From: Aridibacter sp965216195 | Lineage (GTDB): Bacteria; Acidobacteriota; Blastocatellia; Pyrinomonadales; Pyrinomonadaceae | Direction of reading: 5' to 3' | Length of the DNA: 64,000 nt | Assembly (NCBI GenBank): GCA_965216195.1 | Contig: OZ244151.1 | Coordinates: 682,001 to 746,000 of the forward strand | Part shown: positions 1-8,654 of the stretch, piece by piece | Layout of the letters: each line of letters begins with the position of its first letter | How positions within the stretch are numbered: position 1 is the first letter of the stretch | Program-made: the position numbers and the translations under genes | The notes under the pieces: generated by a model | What the model was told of the DNA's origin: nothing | Database searches by the model: none | What the model saw: the letters and a program-made list of their open reading frames with translations, nothing else

Positions 1-681
1 GCATCGCTGATTGATCACACACTTCTCAAGCCGGAATCCTCCGAATCAGACATTAAAAAGCTTTGTGATGAAGCTGCAAAATATGGTTTTGCGTCGGTTT
101 GCGTTAACCCGACCTGGGTGAAAAAAGCTTGTGAGTTTTTGCGAGGTTCGGGAATACCGGTTTGCACTGTGATTGGCTTTCCTTTGGGGGCTACACTTCC
201 CGACGTAAAAGCCTATGAGACGCGCCGCGCGATTTTTAATGGCGCAAAAGAAGTTGATATGGTGATTAATGTTGGCGCGCTTAAAACCGGTGATGATTGT
301 GCGGTTGAAGATGATATACGCGCCGTCGCTGAAGCAGCCCACGACTCCGGAGTTTTGTGCAAAGTGATTATCGAAACAGCTCTTTTGACGGACGAAGAAA
401 AGGTTCGAGCTTGCCTGGCGGCGAAAAACGCCGGAGCGGATTTTGTTAAAACCTCCACCGGTTTTTCTACTGGTGGAGCGACGGTTGATGACGTAAATTT
501 AATGCGCAGGACCGTTGGCAGCGAACTCGGCGTGAAAGCTTCGGGTGGCGTTAAGGGAATTGACGATGCGCGCGCGATGTTTGAAGCCGGCGCAACGCGG
601 ATAGGTGCCTCGGTGGGCGTAAAAATTGCCCAGGAAGCAAGTGGACAAAATACCTCAAACTTCGCCGTAGGGAGTTACTAG
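1..681 (+). CDS. deoC: Deoxyribose-phosphate aldolase, 5' end outside window
   Basis: Cleaves 2-deoxyribose-5-phosphate to glyceraldehyde-3-phosphate and acetaldehyde in deoxynucleoside catabolism (cytosol, class I aldolase). The frame is open from base 1 and begins inside the family's N-terminal motif LIDHTLLKP, so only a few codons are missing; the ATG at 118 is internal. The Schiff-base lysine lies in FVKTSTGF (codon 448-450) and the second conserved lysine in GVKASGGV (codon 535-537). The C-terminus GATRIGASVGVKI is typical, followed by a short extra tail. It converges on the next gene. Identification is secure from the motifs. Confidence 0.95.
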   Translation, partial: ASLIDHTLLKPESSESDIKKLCDEAAKYGFASVCVNPTWVKKACEFLRGSGIPVCTVIGFPLGATLPDVKAYETRRAIFNGAKEVDMVINVGALKTGDDCAVEDDIRAVAEAAHDSGVLCKVIIETALLTDEEKVRACLAAKNAGADFVKTSTGFSTGGATVDDVNLMRRTVGSELGVKASGGVKGIDDARAMFEAGATRIGASVGVKIAQEASGQNTSNFAVGSY

Positions 682-701
682 TCCCGTTCGATTTATCTTT
701 C

Positions 702-1838
702 TCACTTCTTATAAGCAAAGGGTTTTTTCGCAAAGTGTTTCAGCAGCCTTCCGCTCGGATAAATAAGGTCAGCGCGTATTTGTAAAGTGTAGCTGCCCTT
801 GGCCAAGTTGAATTCCGAATACGGAACGAATACCTGAAGATCGTTGTAATAAGCCGTTGTATAGGCGGGTTTGATGTCTTTATAAAATGTCAGGCTGCCG
901 CTCTTGCTTCGATTCTTACTTGCAGCATTCGGGATGAGATTTACATACTTATCGCCGGATTTTCGACTGAATCCTAAGGCCAACTGCGCGCTAACATCCT
1001 TCATATTCGACGCCTTAAATTTAACGTGAACGATCATCCCCAATTGACCATTTCTGCGCTTATTATAGTCAACCCATAGTTTGTCAAACGTCGCCGCAGG
1101 TGCATTAGGCGAGGGTACAGGTTTGTTGATTGCAAAGTTCCAAAGTTCGATGTGCTGGATCATCGTTCCGTCAGGTTTTAGAAGATCGTAATCCACTTTT
1201 AAATTGTGGCTTCCAACCCGGACCGGAAACTCGCCATAAGGGATAAAGAAATTCGTGTCGTTAAAAACAGTCGCTGAATACTTCGGTTTCAGACTCCTTC
1301 CGACTGCCATATTTCCAAGTTTGTTGCTGAAATTTTTGCTGGAGCTTCGAAGTGCTTTACCCGCACTATCAAGAAACCGCACATTAAGAAAAACCGGCGT
1401 GTCTTTTAAGTTGTAAACGTTAAATTTTGCATGCAAACGGACGCCGCGCAGTCCGTCAACCTTGACATCGTCTTCAATCCAGAACTTTTCTGGTTTGACT
1501 CTCGCTTTAGCGTTCGTCGGGAGTGAGCTCGAGGTTCTCCCGGGAGCTTTCCTTCGAATTGCACGAATCAGAGCACTCGAAGCGCCTACCTGGCGCAGCT
1601 CATTTTCTATCAAAGGAGTCAGCTTAAAAGTAACGCCGCGGCTCAAAACGGTTTTCGTAATAAACGAGTTTTTTTCTGCGAGACTAAATCCACCGCTTTT
1701 TGATTGCAATCCGGTAAGAATCTCACCAAGATTCAAAGGCTTTTTTTGCGCAGCCGCTGCTTGCAATCCAAAAGACGCCAGCAGCACAAAAATAAACGAC
1801 GAAACAAGAATTTTCTTCGGGGTAAAGTTGCTTTTCAT
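702..1838 (-). CDS. Secreted protein of unknown function
   Basis: 378 residues with a clear Sec signal peptide (basic start, hydrophobic core near residues 10-28, Ala-rich cleavage region ending AAAAQ). I do not recognise the family. After a short helical segment (about residues 30-95) the protein seems to contain two similar beta-rich halves: one around FWIEDDVKVDGLRGVRLHAK and one around LWVDYNKRRNGQLGMIVHVK. Each half carries a later segment of the type 'FIPYGEF' or 'FVPYSEF' followed by a Leu/Val/Asp strand, which suggests a duplicated domain. It is transcribed in the same direction as the kinase upstream (gap about 100 bp). The function is open: exported or periplasmic, perhaps cell-surface. 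Confidence 0.8.
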   Translation of the reverse strand: MKSNFTPKKILVSSFIFVLLASFGLQAAAAQKKPLNLGEILTGLQSKSGGFSLAEKNSFITKTVLSRGVTFKLTPLIENELRQVGASSALIRAIRRKAPGRTSSSLPTNAKARVKPEKFWIEDDVKVDGLRGVRLHAKFNVYNLKDTPVFLNVRFLDSAGKALRSSSKNFSNKLGNMAVGRSLKPKYSATVFNDTNFFIPYGEFPVRVGSHNLKVDYDLLKPDGTMIQHIELWNFAINKPVPSPNAPAATFDKLWVDYNKRRNGQLGMIVHVKFKASNMKDVSAQLALGFSRKSGDKYVNLIPNAASKNRSKSGSLTFYKDIKPAYTTAYYNDLQVFVPYSEFNLAKGSYTLQIRADLIYPSGRLLKHFAKKPFAYKK

Positions 1839-1941
1839 ACTATTTATAGGGCTCCAAAATCAATTCAACCGCTTATTTGGTGAATATACCATAGGAAAAG
1901 TTTGCCAACAAAATAAACTATTTCGCTTCGGCGAGGAAGAC

Positions 1942-3534
1942 CTAGCAATCGTCCGTAAAAATACAGTCGTTAACTTTTCGCGGAGTTCGCGTTTTTCTTG
2001 GAGTCGGTTTTCTAGTAGGACGCCTGGTTGGTTTCCTTGTCGGACGCTTTTTCGGAGTCGCCCTTGGTCGACTGGTAGGCTTAGAAGTCCGTTTAGGGGT
2101 GCTGCTAGATGGTTTTCTCGTAGATTCGGGTGTTACCGAGGGTTCCGGCGAGGCCTCCGGTGAATCGCTGACAGTTGGTGTGGACACATCAATACTAGGT
2201 TCTGTCTCGGGAGTCGATTCCGGTTCGGGAGTTTCTGTTTCAGCCGTAACCTCAGTATTGGTATTTTCTCGATTGCTATTTGTCTGGGTTGACTGACGAT
2301 TTGAAACGAAATACCACGCACCCGCTCCCCCGATCCCGATAACTCCCAAAAGCAAACCAAAAATCGGAATCAGCCATAGAAATTTCAAATTAGATTTTTT
2401 TTGTGCTGGTTGATAGGTGGGGTCAGGTGCCGATCCGGATGTTGTCAGACCAGCGCTTCCGCCGGTTGACGCCGCTAATTTTGGTGCAGCAATTGTCTCG
2501 ACGCTATTGCTTTCATCTGCCGTCGGCTTTGGTATTTGTGCCTTCGGTTCCGCGGTTTGAGGCTGGAAGTGCATTACTTCAGTTTTTTGATCGGATTGCT
2601 TGACGCCGCGCGCATTGATCTGCCCAAGAGCGCTTCTCATTTCAGCAGCCGAAGTAAAACGATTCTCACGCAAAATTTCCATTGACTTCAAAAGCCAGGC
2701 GGAAAGATCGCCAGAGATCGCAGGATTTAACGTGGTCGGATCTTGAAGCGGATCGGGTTTGCCGTCCCAAATATCCACTCCACGCTTAACTGCCTCGATC
2801 GGCGACGTCGCGGTCAAAAGGTTGTAAACGGTTGCGCCAAGCGCATAAATATCGCTTCGAGTATCGGCGCTCTGTGTCAGCAATGGCTCAACTTGGGACG
2901 CGTATTTGTGTGTTATTACCGCCAAAAAGGTCGGGTCGATTACCCGAAGCATTTGCTCGATCGGAGAGTAGTTTTGGGTGGCCGCCATGAACGTCTGATC
3001 TGTGACGGTATTTGCATTGGCGGTTTCCGTGCCCTTGGCGATCCCAAAATCGAGAAGTTTTATTTTGCCGCGCGAGTTAAGTTTTAGATTTTGTGGTTTT
3101 AGATCGCGATGAATAATTGGAGGGTTTTGCGTGTGCAAATAGTCCAGACCATCAAGCATCTGATCAGTCCATTCAAGAACATCAGACACCGGAAACGGAC
3201 CGCCTCTTTGCTTTAACATCTTAGCGAGGTCTTCGCCGTCAACCAGCTCCATTACTAAAAACTGGCGGTTATCAAACGAAAAATAATCTTTTACGTGGGG
3301 GAAAGTCTCGTGGTTAATTTTTGCCAGGAGTTTGGCTTCGCGCTCAAAAGCAGCGTGAACCATTTCCTGCGCTTTCGTGTTCGTTTCATTTGATAGGTCG
3401 ACGACAATCTCTTTAAGCGCTACCGAGGTGTCAAAAACCGAATCATGGGCTTCATAAACCGCACCCATTCCGCCCTGACCCAGGAGGCGTATAATTTTGT
3501 AGCGATCGCGTAAGATTTCGTCAGCGGAAAGCAT
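1942..3534 (-). CDS. Membrane-anchored serine/threonine protein kinase (PknB-type)
   Basis: 530 residues. The N-terminal kinase domain has the glycine loop G19-Q-G-G-M-G24, ATP-binding K41 in VALKEI, catalytic HRDLKPQN with D144, and DFG at 162-164, so it looks catalytically competent. There is an insertion-like stretch after the activation segment (about residues 185-215). A disordered linker, one transmembrane helix (WLIPIFGLLLGVIGIGGAGA, about residue 390) and an extracytoplasmic tail follow. The tail is almost entirely Thr/Pro/Glu, then Lys/Arg/Thr/Pro, and ends in NDCIFTDDC with two cysteines. No PASTA or other sensor domain is visible, so the signal sensed is unknown. The basic tail could contact the wall or nucleic acid (inference). 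Confidence 0.9.
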   Translation of the reverse strand: MLSADEILRDRYKIIRLLGQGGMGAVYEAHDSVFDTSVALKEIVVDLSNETNTKAQEMVHAAFEREAKLLAKINHETFPHVKDYFSFDNRQFLVMELVDGEDLAKMLKQRGGPFPVSDVLEWTDQMLDGLDYLHTQNPPIIHRDLKPQNLKLNSRGKIKLLDFGIAKGTETANANTVTDQTFMAATQNYSPIEQMLRVIDPTFLAVITHKYASQVEPLLTQSADTRSDIYALGATVYNLLTATSPIEAVKRGVDIWDGKPDPLQDPTTLNPAISGDLSAWLLKSMEILRENRFTSAAEMRSALGQINARGVKQSDQKTEVMHFQPQTAEPKAQIPKPTADESNSVETIAAPKLAASTGGSAGLTTSGSAPDPTYQPAQKKSNLKFLWLIPIFGLLLGVIGIGGAGAWYFVSNRQSTQTNSNRENTNTEVTAETETPEPESTPETEPSIDVSTPTVSDSPEASPEPSVTPESTRKPSSSTPKRTSKPTSRPRATPKKRPTRKPTRRPTRKPTPRKTRTPRKVNDCIFTDDC

Positions 3535-3701
3535 GATCTCCTTATATTATTTAACAAATCGCGATAAAAGGAAAGTTTCAGATCGCCCGCGATTGACTGC
3601 CGCCATCGTATTGGAATAAAACTTTGCTTAAATATATTCATATAATTTGACCAGCGAACTCGCGTCGTCGCAATCATGATATTGGTAAGATTTATAGATG
3701 T

Positions 3702-4697
3702 ATGAACGAAAACGAAAGGATTAAATCGAGCGAAATCACCGATGAAAAGGACTATCTCGATCGACGAAAGTTTATCGGTCGCGCAAGTCTTCTAATCGGA
3801 AGCGCTTTGGCAACAGGGCTTGGCTATCGTTTTCTAAATCCGCCTCCACCAAGGGAGGTCGAAACGGCGGCGATCGAAAAGATTGTACGGGACGCAAAGG
3901 CAAACGTTACCGACGAACTCACACCCCTTAGCGACATTGCAAACTATAATAACTTTTACGAGTTTTCGACTTCGAAGGCCGCTGTAGCAGGAAAATCTGC
4001 GGAATTCGTTACGGAACCCTGGTCGATCACCGTTGACGGGCTCGTTGGCAAACCGAGAGTTTTCGGGTTTGGAGATTTGCTAAAAATCGATCAGGAAGAG
4101 CGCGTTTATCGATTTCGCTGCGTCGAAGGTTGGTCGATGGTGGTTCCATGGATCGGTTTTCCGATAAAAAAACTGCTTGATAAGGTTGAGCCGCTAGGAA
4201 ATGCAAAGTACGTCGCGTTTCAGACATTTTATGGTGGCACGAATCCTAAAGGCGCGAAACTTCCCAAAGGTGCAAACGGAATGCAGTCAAGTCTTTTTGC
4301 TGGGATAGATTTTCCATATGTTGAGGGATTGCGTCTTGATGAAGCTCTTCACCCTTTGGCTATACTTGCGACAGGTATTTATGGAAAGCGGCTTCCAAAT
4401 CAAAACGGCGCACCGATTCGCCTGATCGTGCCGTGGAAATACGGGTTTAAGAGTATTAAGTCGATTGTCAGGCTTACTCTGACGGAAATCGAACCTCCAA
4501 CTACCTGGAGCATTTCCGCGCCGCGAGAATACGGGTTTTATTCAAACGTAAATCCCGAGGTAGATCATCCGCGTTGGTCACAGGCTACCGAGCGAAGAAT
4601 TGGTGAGCTCAGACGGCGGAAGACGCTTATGTTTAACGGTTACGGAGAAGAAGTTGCGAAACTATATGAAGGGATGGACTTGAGGAAGAAATTCTAG
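3702..4697 (+). CDS. msrP: Protein-methionine-sulfoxide reductase, catalytic molybdopterin subunit
   Basis: Periplasmic MsrP (YedY) reduces methionine sulfoxide in exported proteins, taking electrons from MsrQ. It has a Tat signal (RRKFIG at residues 21-26 followed by a hydrophobic stretch) and the oxidoreductase molybdopterin-binding domain with the Mo ligand C140 in YRFRCVEGWSMVVPW. Family motifs NQNGAPIRLIVPWKYGFKSIK are present. The length of 331 is normal. The ATG at 3702 places the Tat motif correctly. msrQ starts 6 bp after the stop, so the two form an operon. Confidence 0.95.
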   Translation: MNENERIKSSEITDEKDYLDRRKFIGRASLLIGSALATGLGYRFLNPPPPREVETAAIEKIVRDAKANVTDELTPLSDIANYNNFYEFSTSKAAVAGKSAEFVTEPWSITVDGLVGKPRVFGFGDLLKIDQEERVYRFRCVEGWSMVVPWIGFPIKKLLDKVEPLGNAKYVAFQTFYGGTNPKGAKLPKGANGMQSSLFAGIDFPYVEGLRLDEALHPLAILATGIYGKRLPNQNGAPIRLIVPWKYGFKSIKSIVRLTLTEIEPPTTWSISAPREYGFYSNVNPEVDHPRWSQATERRIGELRRRKTLMFNGYGEEVAKLYEGMDLRKKF

Positions 4698-4703
4698 CCG
4701 AGA

Positions 4704-5327
4704 ATGTCCAGCGGTAAAATGACCGATACCAGATTCCACAAAATAGTAGTTTTTCTGAACTGTCTGATCCCGCTCGCGTTTCTGAGTTGGGACTGGTTTT
4801 TCCGGCAGTTGGGGGCGAATCCGGTTGAATTTTTCTTGAGAACAACCGGAGTTTTGACGCTGACAATGTTATTTCTCGCTCTTGCTGTCACTCCCTTGCG
4901 CACACTTTTTGGTTGGAATTTGCTGATCAGATTCCGCCGCATGCTTGGGCTCTACGCCTTTTTCTATGGGTGTGTTCATCTTGTGACTTACAGCATTTTT
5001 GATAAAGGGCTCGACTTTAGCGCAATTGTTGGTGACGTATGGAAGCGACCTTTTATCGCGGTTGGGATGACGGCTCTGACGCTTATGATTCCGCTTGCTG
5101 TCACATCGACTAACGGAATGATAAAACGCCTCGGCGGTAAAAACTGGTCGAAGCTCCATCGTCTGAGTTATCTGATTGCGATTCTCGGCGTGATCCATTA
5201 TTACTGGATTCAAAAGTCAGATTTTACGTATCCAATATTGTTTGGGCTTGTGCTGGCAGGGCTTCTGGGGTATCGAGTTTACGCGAAGTTGAAATCCAAA
5301 CCGAGGAGATTGGTTGCGAATAGCTAA
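4704..5327 (+). CDS. msrQ: MsrQ heme-binding membrane subunit
   Basis: Inner-membrane b-type cytochrome (YedZ, ferric-reductase-like domain) that passes electrons from the quinone pool or flavin to MsrP. 207 residues with about six hydrophobic helices. Conserved histidines lie in the third helix region (YGCVHLVTYSIF), in KLHRLSYLIA and in GVIHYYW. It follows msrP by 6 bp. Its last 4 bases overlap the end of the convergent DnaC-like gene, so no terminator fits between them. Confidence 0.93.
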   Translation: MSSGKMTDTRFHKIVVFLNCLIPLAFLSWDWFFRQLGANPVEFFLRTTGVLTLTMLFLALAVTPLRTLFGWNLLIRFRRMLGLYAFFYGCVHLVTYSIFDKGLDFSAIVGDVWKRPFIAVGMTALTLMIPLAVTSTNGMIKRLGGKNWSKLHRLSYLIAILGVIHYYWIQKSDFTYPILFGLVLAGLLGYRVYAKLKSKPRRLVANS

Positions 5328-6106
5328 TCAAAAGTTTTCCGATAATCTTCACCAGCGATAGAAACCGTTTTACACATCTCGAAAAGCCTCGAACGAAGGC
5401 GGACCCCAATTCGATCTTCCAAAGTTTCTTCTCTTTTGGTGCGCGGTTTGTCCGGGTAATTGGTTGTAAAAATCGTTAGCTTTTTGTCGTTATAACGTGA
5501 ATTGATAACGTGAGCCATTGTATCTCGAACCCAATCGGTCGGTTTTGAAGTTCCGATTTCGTCAAGGACTAGAATTTCCGCATCCAAAACAGGTGAAAGA
5601 ACAGTGAGCTCAGAGGTTTGAGAAATGTGGTTGTAGGAATCTTGAATCTCTTTTAGAAGGCTTCCGAATTCGTAAAACAAACAGCCAAAACCTCGCTCTG
5701 TAAGCCCCTTTAAAATCGAAACCGCAAGGTGGGTTTTGCCGACTCCGACGTCCCCCATCAAAAGCAGCCCGCGTTCGACATCTGGGAAATTCATCGCGAG
5801 CCTGGATGCGTATTTTAGCGCAACCTTCTGTGAATCGTTCAAGGGTTTGTAGCTATGAAAATGACAGCCGTCATACCGTCGGGGAACCTTCGCTATCTCG
5901 AGCAATTTCGAATGGCTATCCCGTTTTTTGCAGCGGCATGTGCGAACACCTTTTCCTTCTACAAATTCCATTCCCGAGCCAAAACACCACTCGCAGACTT
6001 CCGGCTCCTCGATTGTTTTCGCCTTTGTCTTTGCGATTTCTCCAGATTCAGCCGGGTCCGGCACAGCATATAGCGGATGATTTTTTGCCTTGTTTTTTGC
6101 CATCAA
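5324..6106 (-). CDS. DnaC/DnaI-like AAA+ ATPase (possible helicase loader)
   Basis: 260 residues. The N-terminal region holds a zinc-knuckle-like cluster (CEWCFGSG and CRC, about residues 38-58). The AAA+ core follows, with Walker A GDVGVGKTHLA, Walker B EILVLDEIGT and sensor TIFTTNYPD. The arrangement matches DnaC/DnaI/IstB-type loaders that place the replicative helicase on DNA. No transposase lies next to it, so a chromosomal DnaC/DnaI role is more likely than IstB. The exact partner helicase is not in the window. Confidence 0.8.
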   Translation of the reverse strand: MMAKNKAKNHPLYAVPDPAESGEIAKTKAKTIEEPEVCEWCFGSGMEFVEGKGVRTCRCKKRDSHSKLLEIAKVPRRYDGCHFHSYKPLNDSQKVALKYASRLAMNFPDVERGLLLMGDVGVGKTHLAVSILKGLTERGFGCLFYEFGSLLKEIQDSYNHISQTSELTVLSPVLDAEILVLDEIGTSKPTDWVRDTMAHVINSRYNDKKLTIFTTNYPDKPRTKREETLEDRIGVRLRSRLFEMCKTVSIAGEDYRKTFD

Positions 6107-6376
6107 GTTGTTAGAAAAGCTCGCTGTTTTGAAGGTAAATAAAACTGCGGTGCGGTCTGAACAAACAGATTATAGCATCGAAAAATCTTAATACAAACGA
6201 AGTCGTTTTTTCGTACAATTATTTGAACTTTTTACAAAAAGGGAAGCATCTGAATACAAGAGACTTACGTCAAAATGCGCGGCGACGTTAGATTTTATGA
6301 CCCTTTCTTGCTGGTTTTTTGCATTTAGTTACTGTGGTATAGTACCTAACTTTGGCGTACGCTATTTATTGGTATT
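6107..6376. other. Divergent intergenic region, no gene seen
   Basis: About 270 bp between the divergently oriented DnaC-like gene and the cREC gene. It is AT-rich and must carry promoters for both. A TATAGT hexamer at about 6336 is a possible -10 for the rightward gene, but no convincing -35 is visible. No RNA gene or repeat was recognised. Confidence 0.4.
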
Positions 6377-6835
6377 ATGAGCATTGTCCGAACAATTTTA
6401 ATCAAGCTTGGGTTAGCGGATTTGTCAGCTGACAGAGCGCCGATCTCTGTGTTTTTGCTCGACGACGATCATCGCCGTCATCGCTGGTTTAAGAAGCGTT
6501 TTAAGGGCGATCACCTCGAAATTGCAGAGACGGTAGAGGAAGCGAAACGCCTATTGCCGATCGGAAAATACGACGCAATTTTTTTAGATCACGATCTCCT
6601 TCCGCACCACTACAAGTCAAATTCACACGATGATTTTCAGAACACAGGACAGGCGGTGGCAGATTGGTTGGCCGAGAACCGCAATGTTCAGCCGGCAGCG
6701 ACAATAATTGTGCATACCCGCAATGCTGATGCCTCGGTAAAGATGATCGAAGTTCTTCAGTCCGCTCGCAGAAACGCCGAATACGTAGCCTTTCCTATGC
6801 TTGATCTCAAGATCAAAAACTATTGGAACAAATAG
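6377..6835 (+). CDS. Stand-alone receiver-like protein (cREC, cyclic-phosphate processing receiver type)
   Basis: 152 residues. The fold resembles a response-regulator receiver: acidic cluster FLLDDDHRRHRWF near residue 28, and the strand DAIFLDHDLLPHH, where the phospho-acceptor Asp is followed by H-D instead of the usual features. A further HTRNADAS segment near the end of the domain is His-containing. The DDDxxRH and DHDL pattern matches the family Pfam calls cREC, proposed to act in cyclic-nucleotide or cyclic-phosphate systems. No output domain and no adjacent histidine kinase are present. The function is inferred only. Confidence 0.65.
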   Translation: MSIVRTILIKLGLADLSADRAPISVFLLDDDHRRHRWFKKRFKGDHLEIAETVEEAKRLLPIGKYDAIFLDHDLLPHHYKSNSHDDFQNTGQAVADWLAENRNVQPAATIIVHTRNADASVKMIEVLQSARRNAEYVAFPMLDLKIKNYWNK

Positions 6836-6847
6836 TTTTCATTGAAT

Positions 6848-7963
6848 TTACTTCGCGTCCTTTTTCTTTTTAGACTTCATTGCGACAATCTCATTCTTCA
6901 ATTTAGTAATCAATCGACTTATCGATTCTCTACGATTTTTATCCGATGTCTTCGTTACTATTTTTTCGAGCGCCATTCGATAGGCAGTCTTCAACGCAAG
7001 TTCTTTTGAGACGGCAATATCGGGCTTAACACCGGTTCCTTCCCAGTTTGTCTTGGTGATCGGACTTATCGCACGTCCGGTCGAGATAAAGGCTCCGAAG
7101 TGATCATCCAGGCGAAAAGTAGTACCGGGATGAGCTCCGCCTCCCGTAGTTTCGCCGACGATCGTTGCGCGTTTTAAATTCTTAAGGTTATAGGAAAATT
7201 CCTCAGCGCCGGAAAAGGTCCGCTTGCTTGTTAAGACGTAGACATCTTTACCGAGATACTTTGAGCCTTTGACTTTGGGCGTCGTCCAAAACTCATCGGT
7301 GCGATCCCGCTCGCGCCAATATAAATCGTTGAGATGAACCTTTTCGTCTCCAAACAAATACGAGCAAATGAGTGCGACCATTCTCGGATCGCCGCCACCA
7401 TTTCTGCGCAAGTCAAAGATCAAGGCGTCTGTGTTCGCAACGAAGTTCATTGCCGAAGCAACGGTGTCAGCTCCGAGTTTTGGTCCAAAGAAGCCGCGAA
7501 ACTCTATGTAGCCAATATTTCCATTCATGCGCTCGACCTTTTCGAAACCGTAATTCACCTGCTTCATCCAGTTTCTCTGTCGAGCGATTTCTTCCGCGGT
7601 CGGCTTTGGAGCGGCTTTTCTAACTGGCATTTTGTCGTGTGAATATCTAACTCGTAGATGTTTGTCACGGCTGATCGCCTGTAGGTCGCCGGTCAATTTT
7701 TTCGCAAACGCCCTTGCGCTCGAAATCTTGCTATATTCGCCATTATTCAACCTTTTATAAATATCAGCACTCATTTTTTCAGCAACATCTTCAAACACAT
7801 AAGACTTTTTCATGTGTTTTGCGAGTGTTTTTATAACCCGCGCTTTTGTTGCGTTGTCGATCGAACGGTCAGGAGGAGTTTGGGTAATTACAACGTAGTT
7901 TGAGAAAAAGAAAATACCTAAAATGAAACCTGCAAACGTTTTTAAATATAAATTTTTATTCAT
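6848..7963 (-). CDS. Secreted S41-family peptidase (tail-specific protease type, no PDZ)
   Basis: 371 residues with an N-terminal signal or anchor (LYLKTFAGFILGIFFFSNYVV). It has an N-terminal helical cap and an S41 core with LIFDLRRNGGGDPRMV (substrate-binding strand), the catalytic serine in SKRTFSGAEEF, and VGETTGGGAHPG. Similar proteins resemble the interphotoreceptor retinoid-binding (IRBP)-like S41 subgroup. The C-terminus is Lys-rich. A TetR-family gene lies 14 bp upstream in the same direction, so the two are probably co-transcribed and the peptidase may belong to its regulon. Confidence 0.87.
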   Translation of the reverse strand: MNKNLYLKTFAGFILGIFFFSNYVVITQTPPDRSIDNATKARVIKTLAKHMKKSYVFEDVAEKMSADIYKRLNNGEYSKISSARAFAKKLTGDLQAISRDKHLRVRYSHDKMPVRKAAPKPTAEEIARQRNWMKQVNYGFEKVERMNGNIGYIEFRGFFGPKLGADTVASAMNFVANTDALIFDLRRNGGGDPRMVALICSYLFGDEKVHLNDLYWRERDRTDEFWTTPKVKGSKYLGKDVYVLTSKRTFSGAEEFSYNLKNLKRATIVGETTGGGAHPGTTFRLDDHFGAFISTGRAISPITKTNWEGTGVKPDIAVSKELALKTAYRMALEKIVTKTSDKNRRESISRLITKLKNEIVAMKSKKKKDAK

Positions 7964-7977
7964 TGCTTTTTGCTCCG

Positions 7978-8583
7978 TTAGCCAGAAGTCTTTATTCCCT
8001 TTAGCAAGATTTTCGCGATTCGATTCGCCTTTTGCTCAATCTCCTCGCGCTCGCCGAGTTCTTCCGTGGACAGATTGAATGGCAAAAGGGAATCGGTTGC
8101 AAGAAGAAACGAACGAGCCTTTTCCAAGGCGTTTCCTTTAGCGAAGGCTCCCTCTTTTTGACCCTTGCGAATAGCTGCAGCGAAAATCTTTGCCTCTTTT
8201 TCGTGATATCCCTTACGGCGCACGAGTAGCTTTGCGCGAAGTGACGATAGTAGGTCGTTTATGCTTTGCGAGTAGTGCTGGACACTCTCAAAACGAAATG
8301 AAACCCTTGTCATCAACATGCGTTTTAGCTTTGTTTCATGACTGGTTTTTTCAATCGAAATCTCAGTTAGCCTTGTGCAGAGCCTGCTAATTATTCGGTC
8401 TATATGTGAAAGGGCAATTTCCTCTTTGCTCTCAAAATGGAGATAAATGCTGCCTTTTCCTATTCCAACCTCTTTTGCCAAATCATCGATCGTCATTTTA
8501 CTGTAACCGTATCTGGATAAAAGCAAATCCGTAGCGTCTAGGATCGCTTCACGAACTTCTTTTGTCTGAACACTTGTCCTCAT
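7978..8583 (-). CDS. TetR/AcrR-family transcriptional regulator
   Basis: 201 residues. The N-terminal helix-turn-helix is typical: AILDATDLLLSRYGYSKMTIDDLAKEVGI, then the GKGSIYLHFESKEE recognition region. The rest is an all-helical ligand domain with no obvious family-specific signature. It probably represses itself and the S41 peptidase gene immediately downstream (14 bp gap). The ligand is unknown. Confidence 0.9.
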   Translation of the reverse strand: MRTSVQTKEVREAILDATDLLLSRYGYSKMTIDDLAKEVGIGKGSIYLHFESKEEIALSHIDRIISRLCTRLTEISIEKTSHETKLKRMLMTRVSFRFESVQHYSQSINDLLSSLRAKLLVRRKGYHEKEAKIFAAAIRKGQKEGAFAKGNALEKARSFLLATDSLLPFNLSTEELGEREEIEQKANRIAKILLKGIKTSG

Positions 8584-8654
8584 GATATGGATAATGACTT
8601 GATTCGTCTTTTGGTCATATTATTCCACAGATAGCAGTTCAGTTCAACAAATTC

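Noticed and set aside
1462..2163. Plus-strand ORF of 233 codons
   Set aside because: It runs antisense across the secreted protein and the repetitive kinase tail; composition follows the kinase Thr/Pro/Arg codons.
5324..6106. IstB transposition helper
   Set aside because: The DnaC/DnaI-like ATPase could be IstB, but no istA transposase or inverted repeats are nearby.
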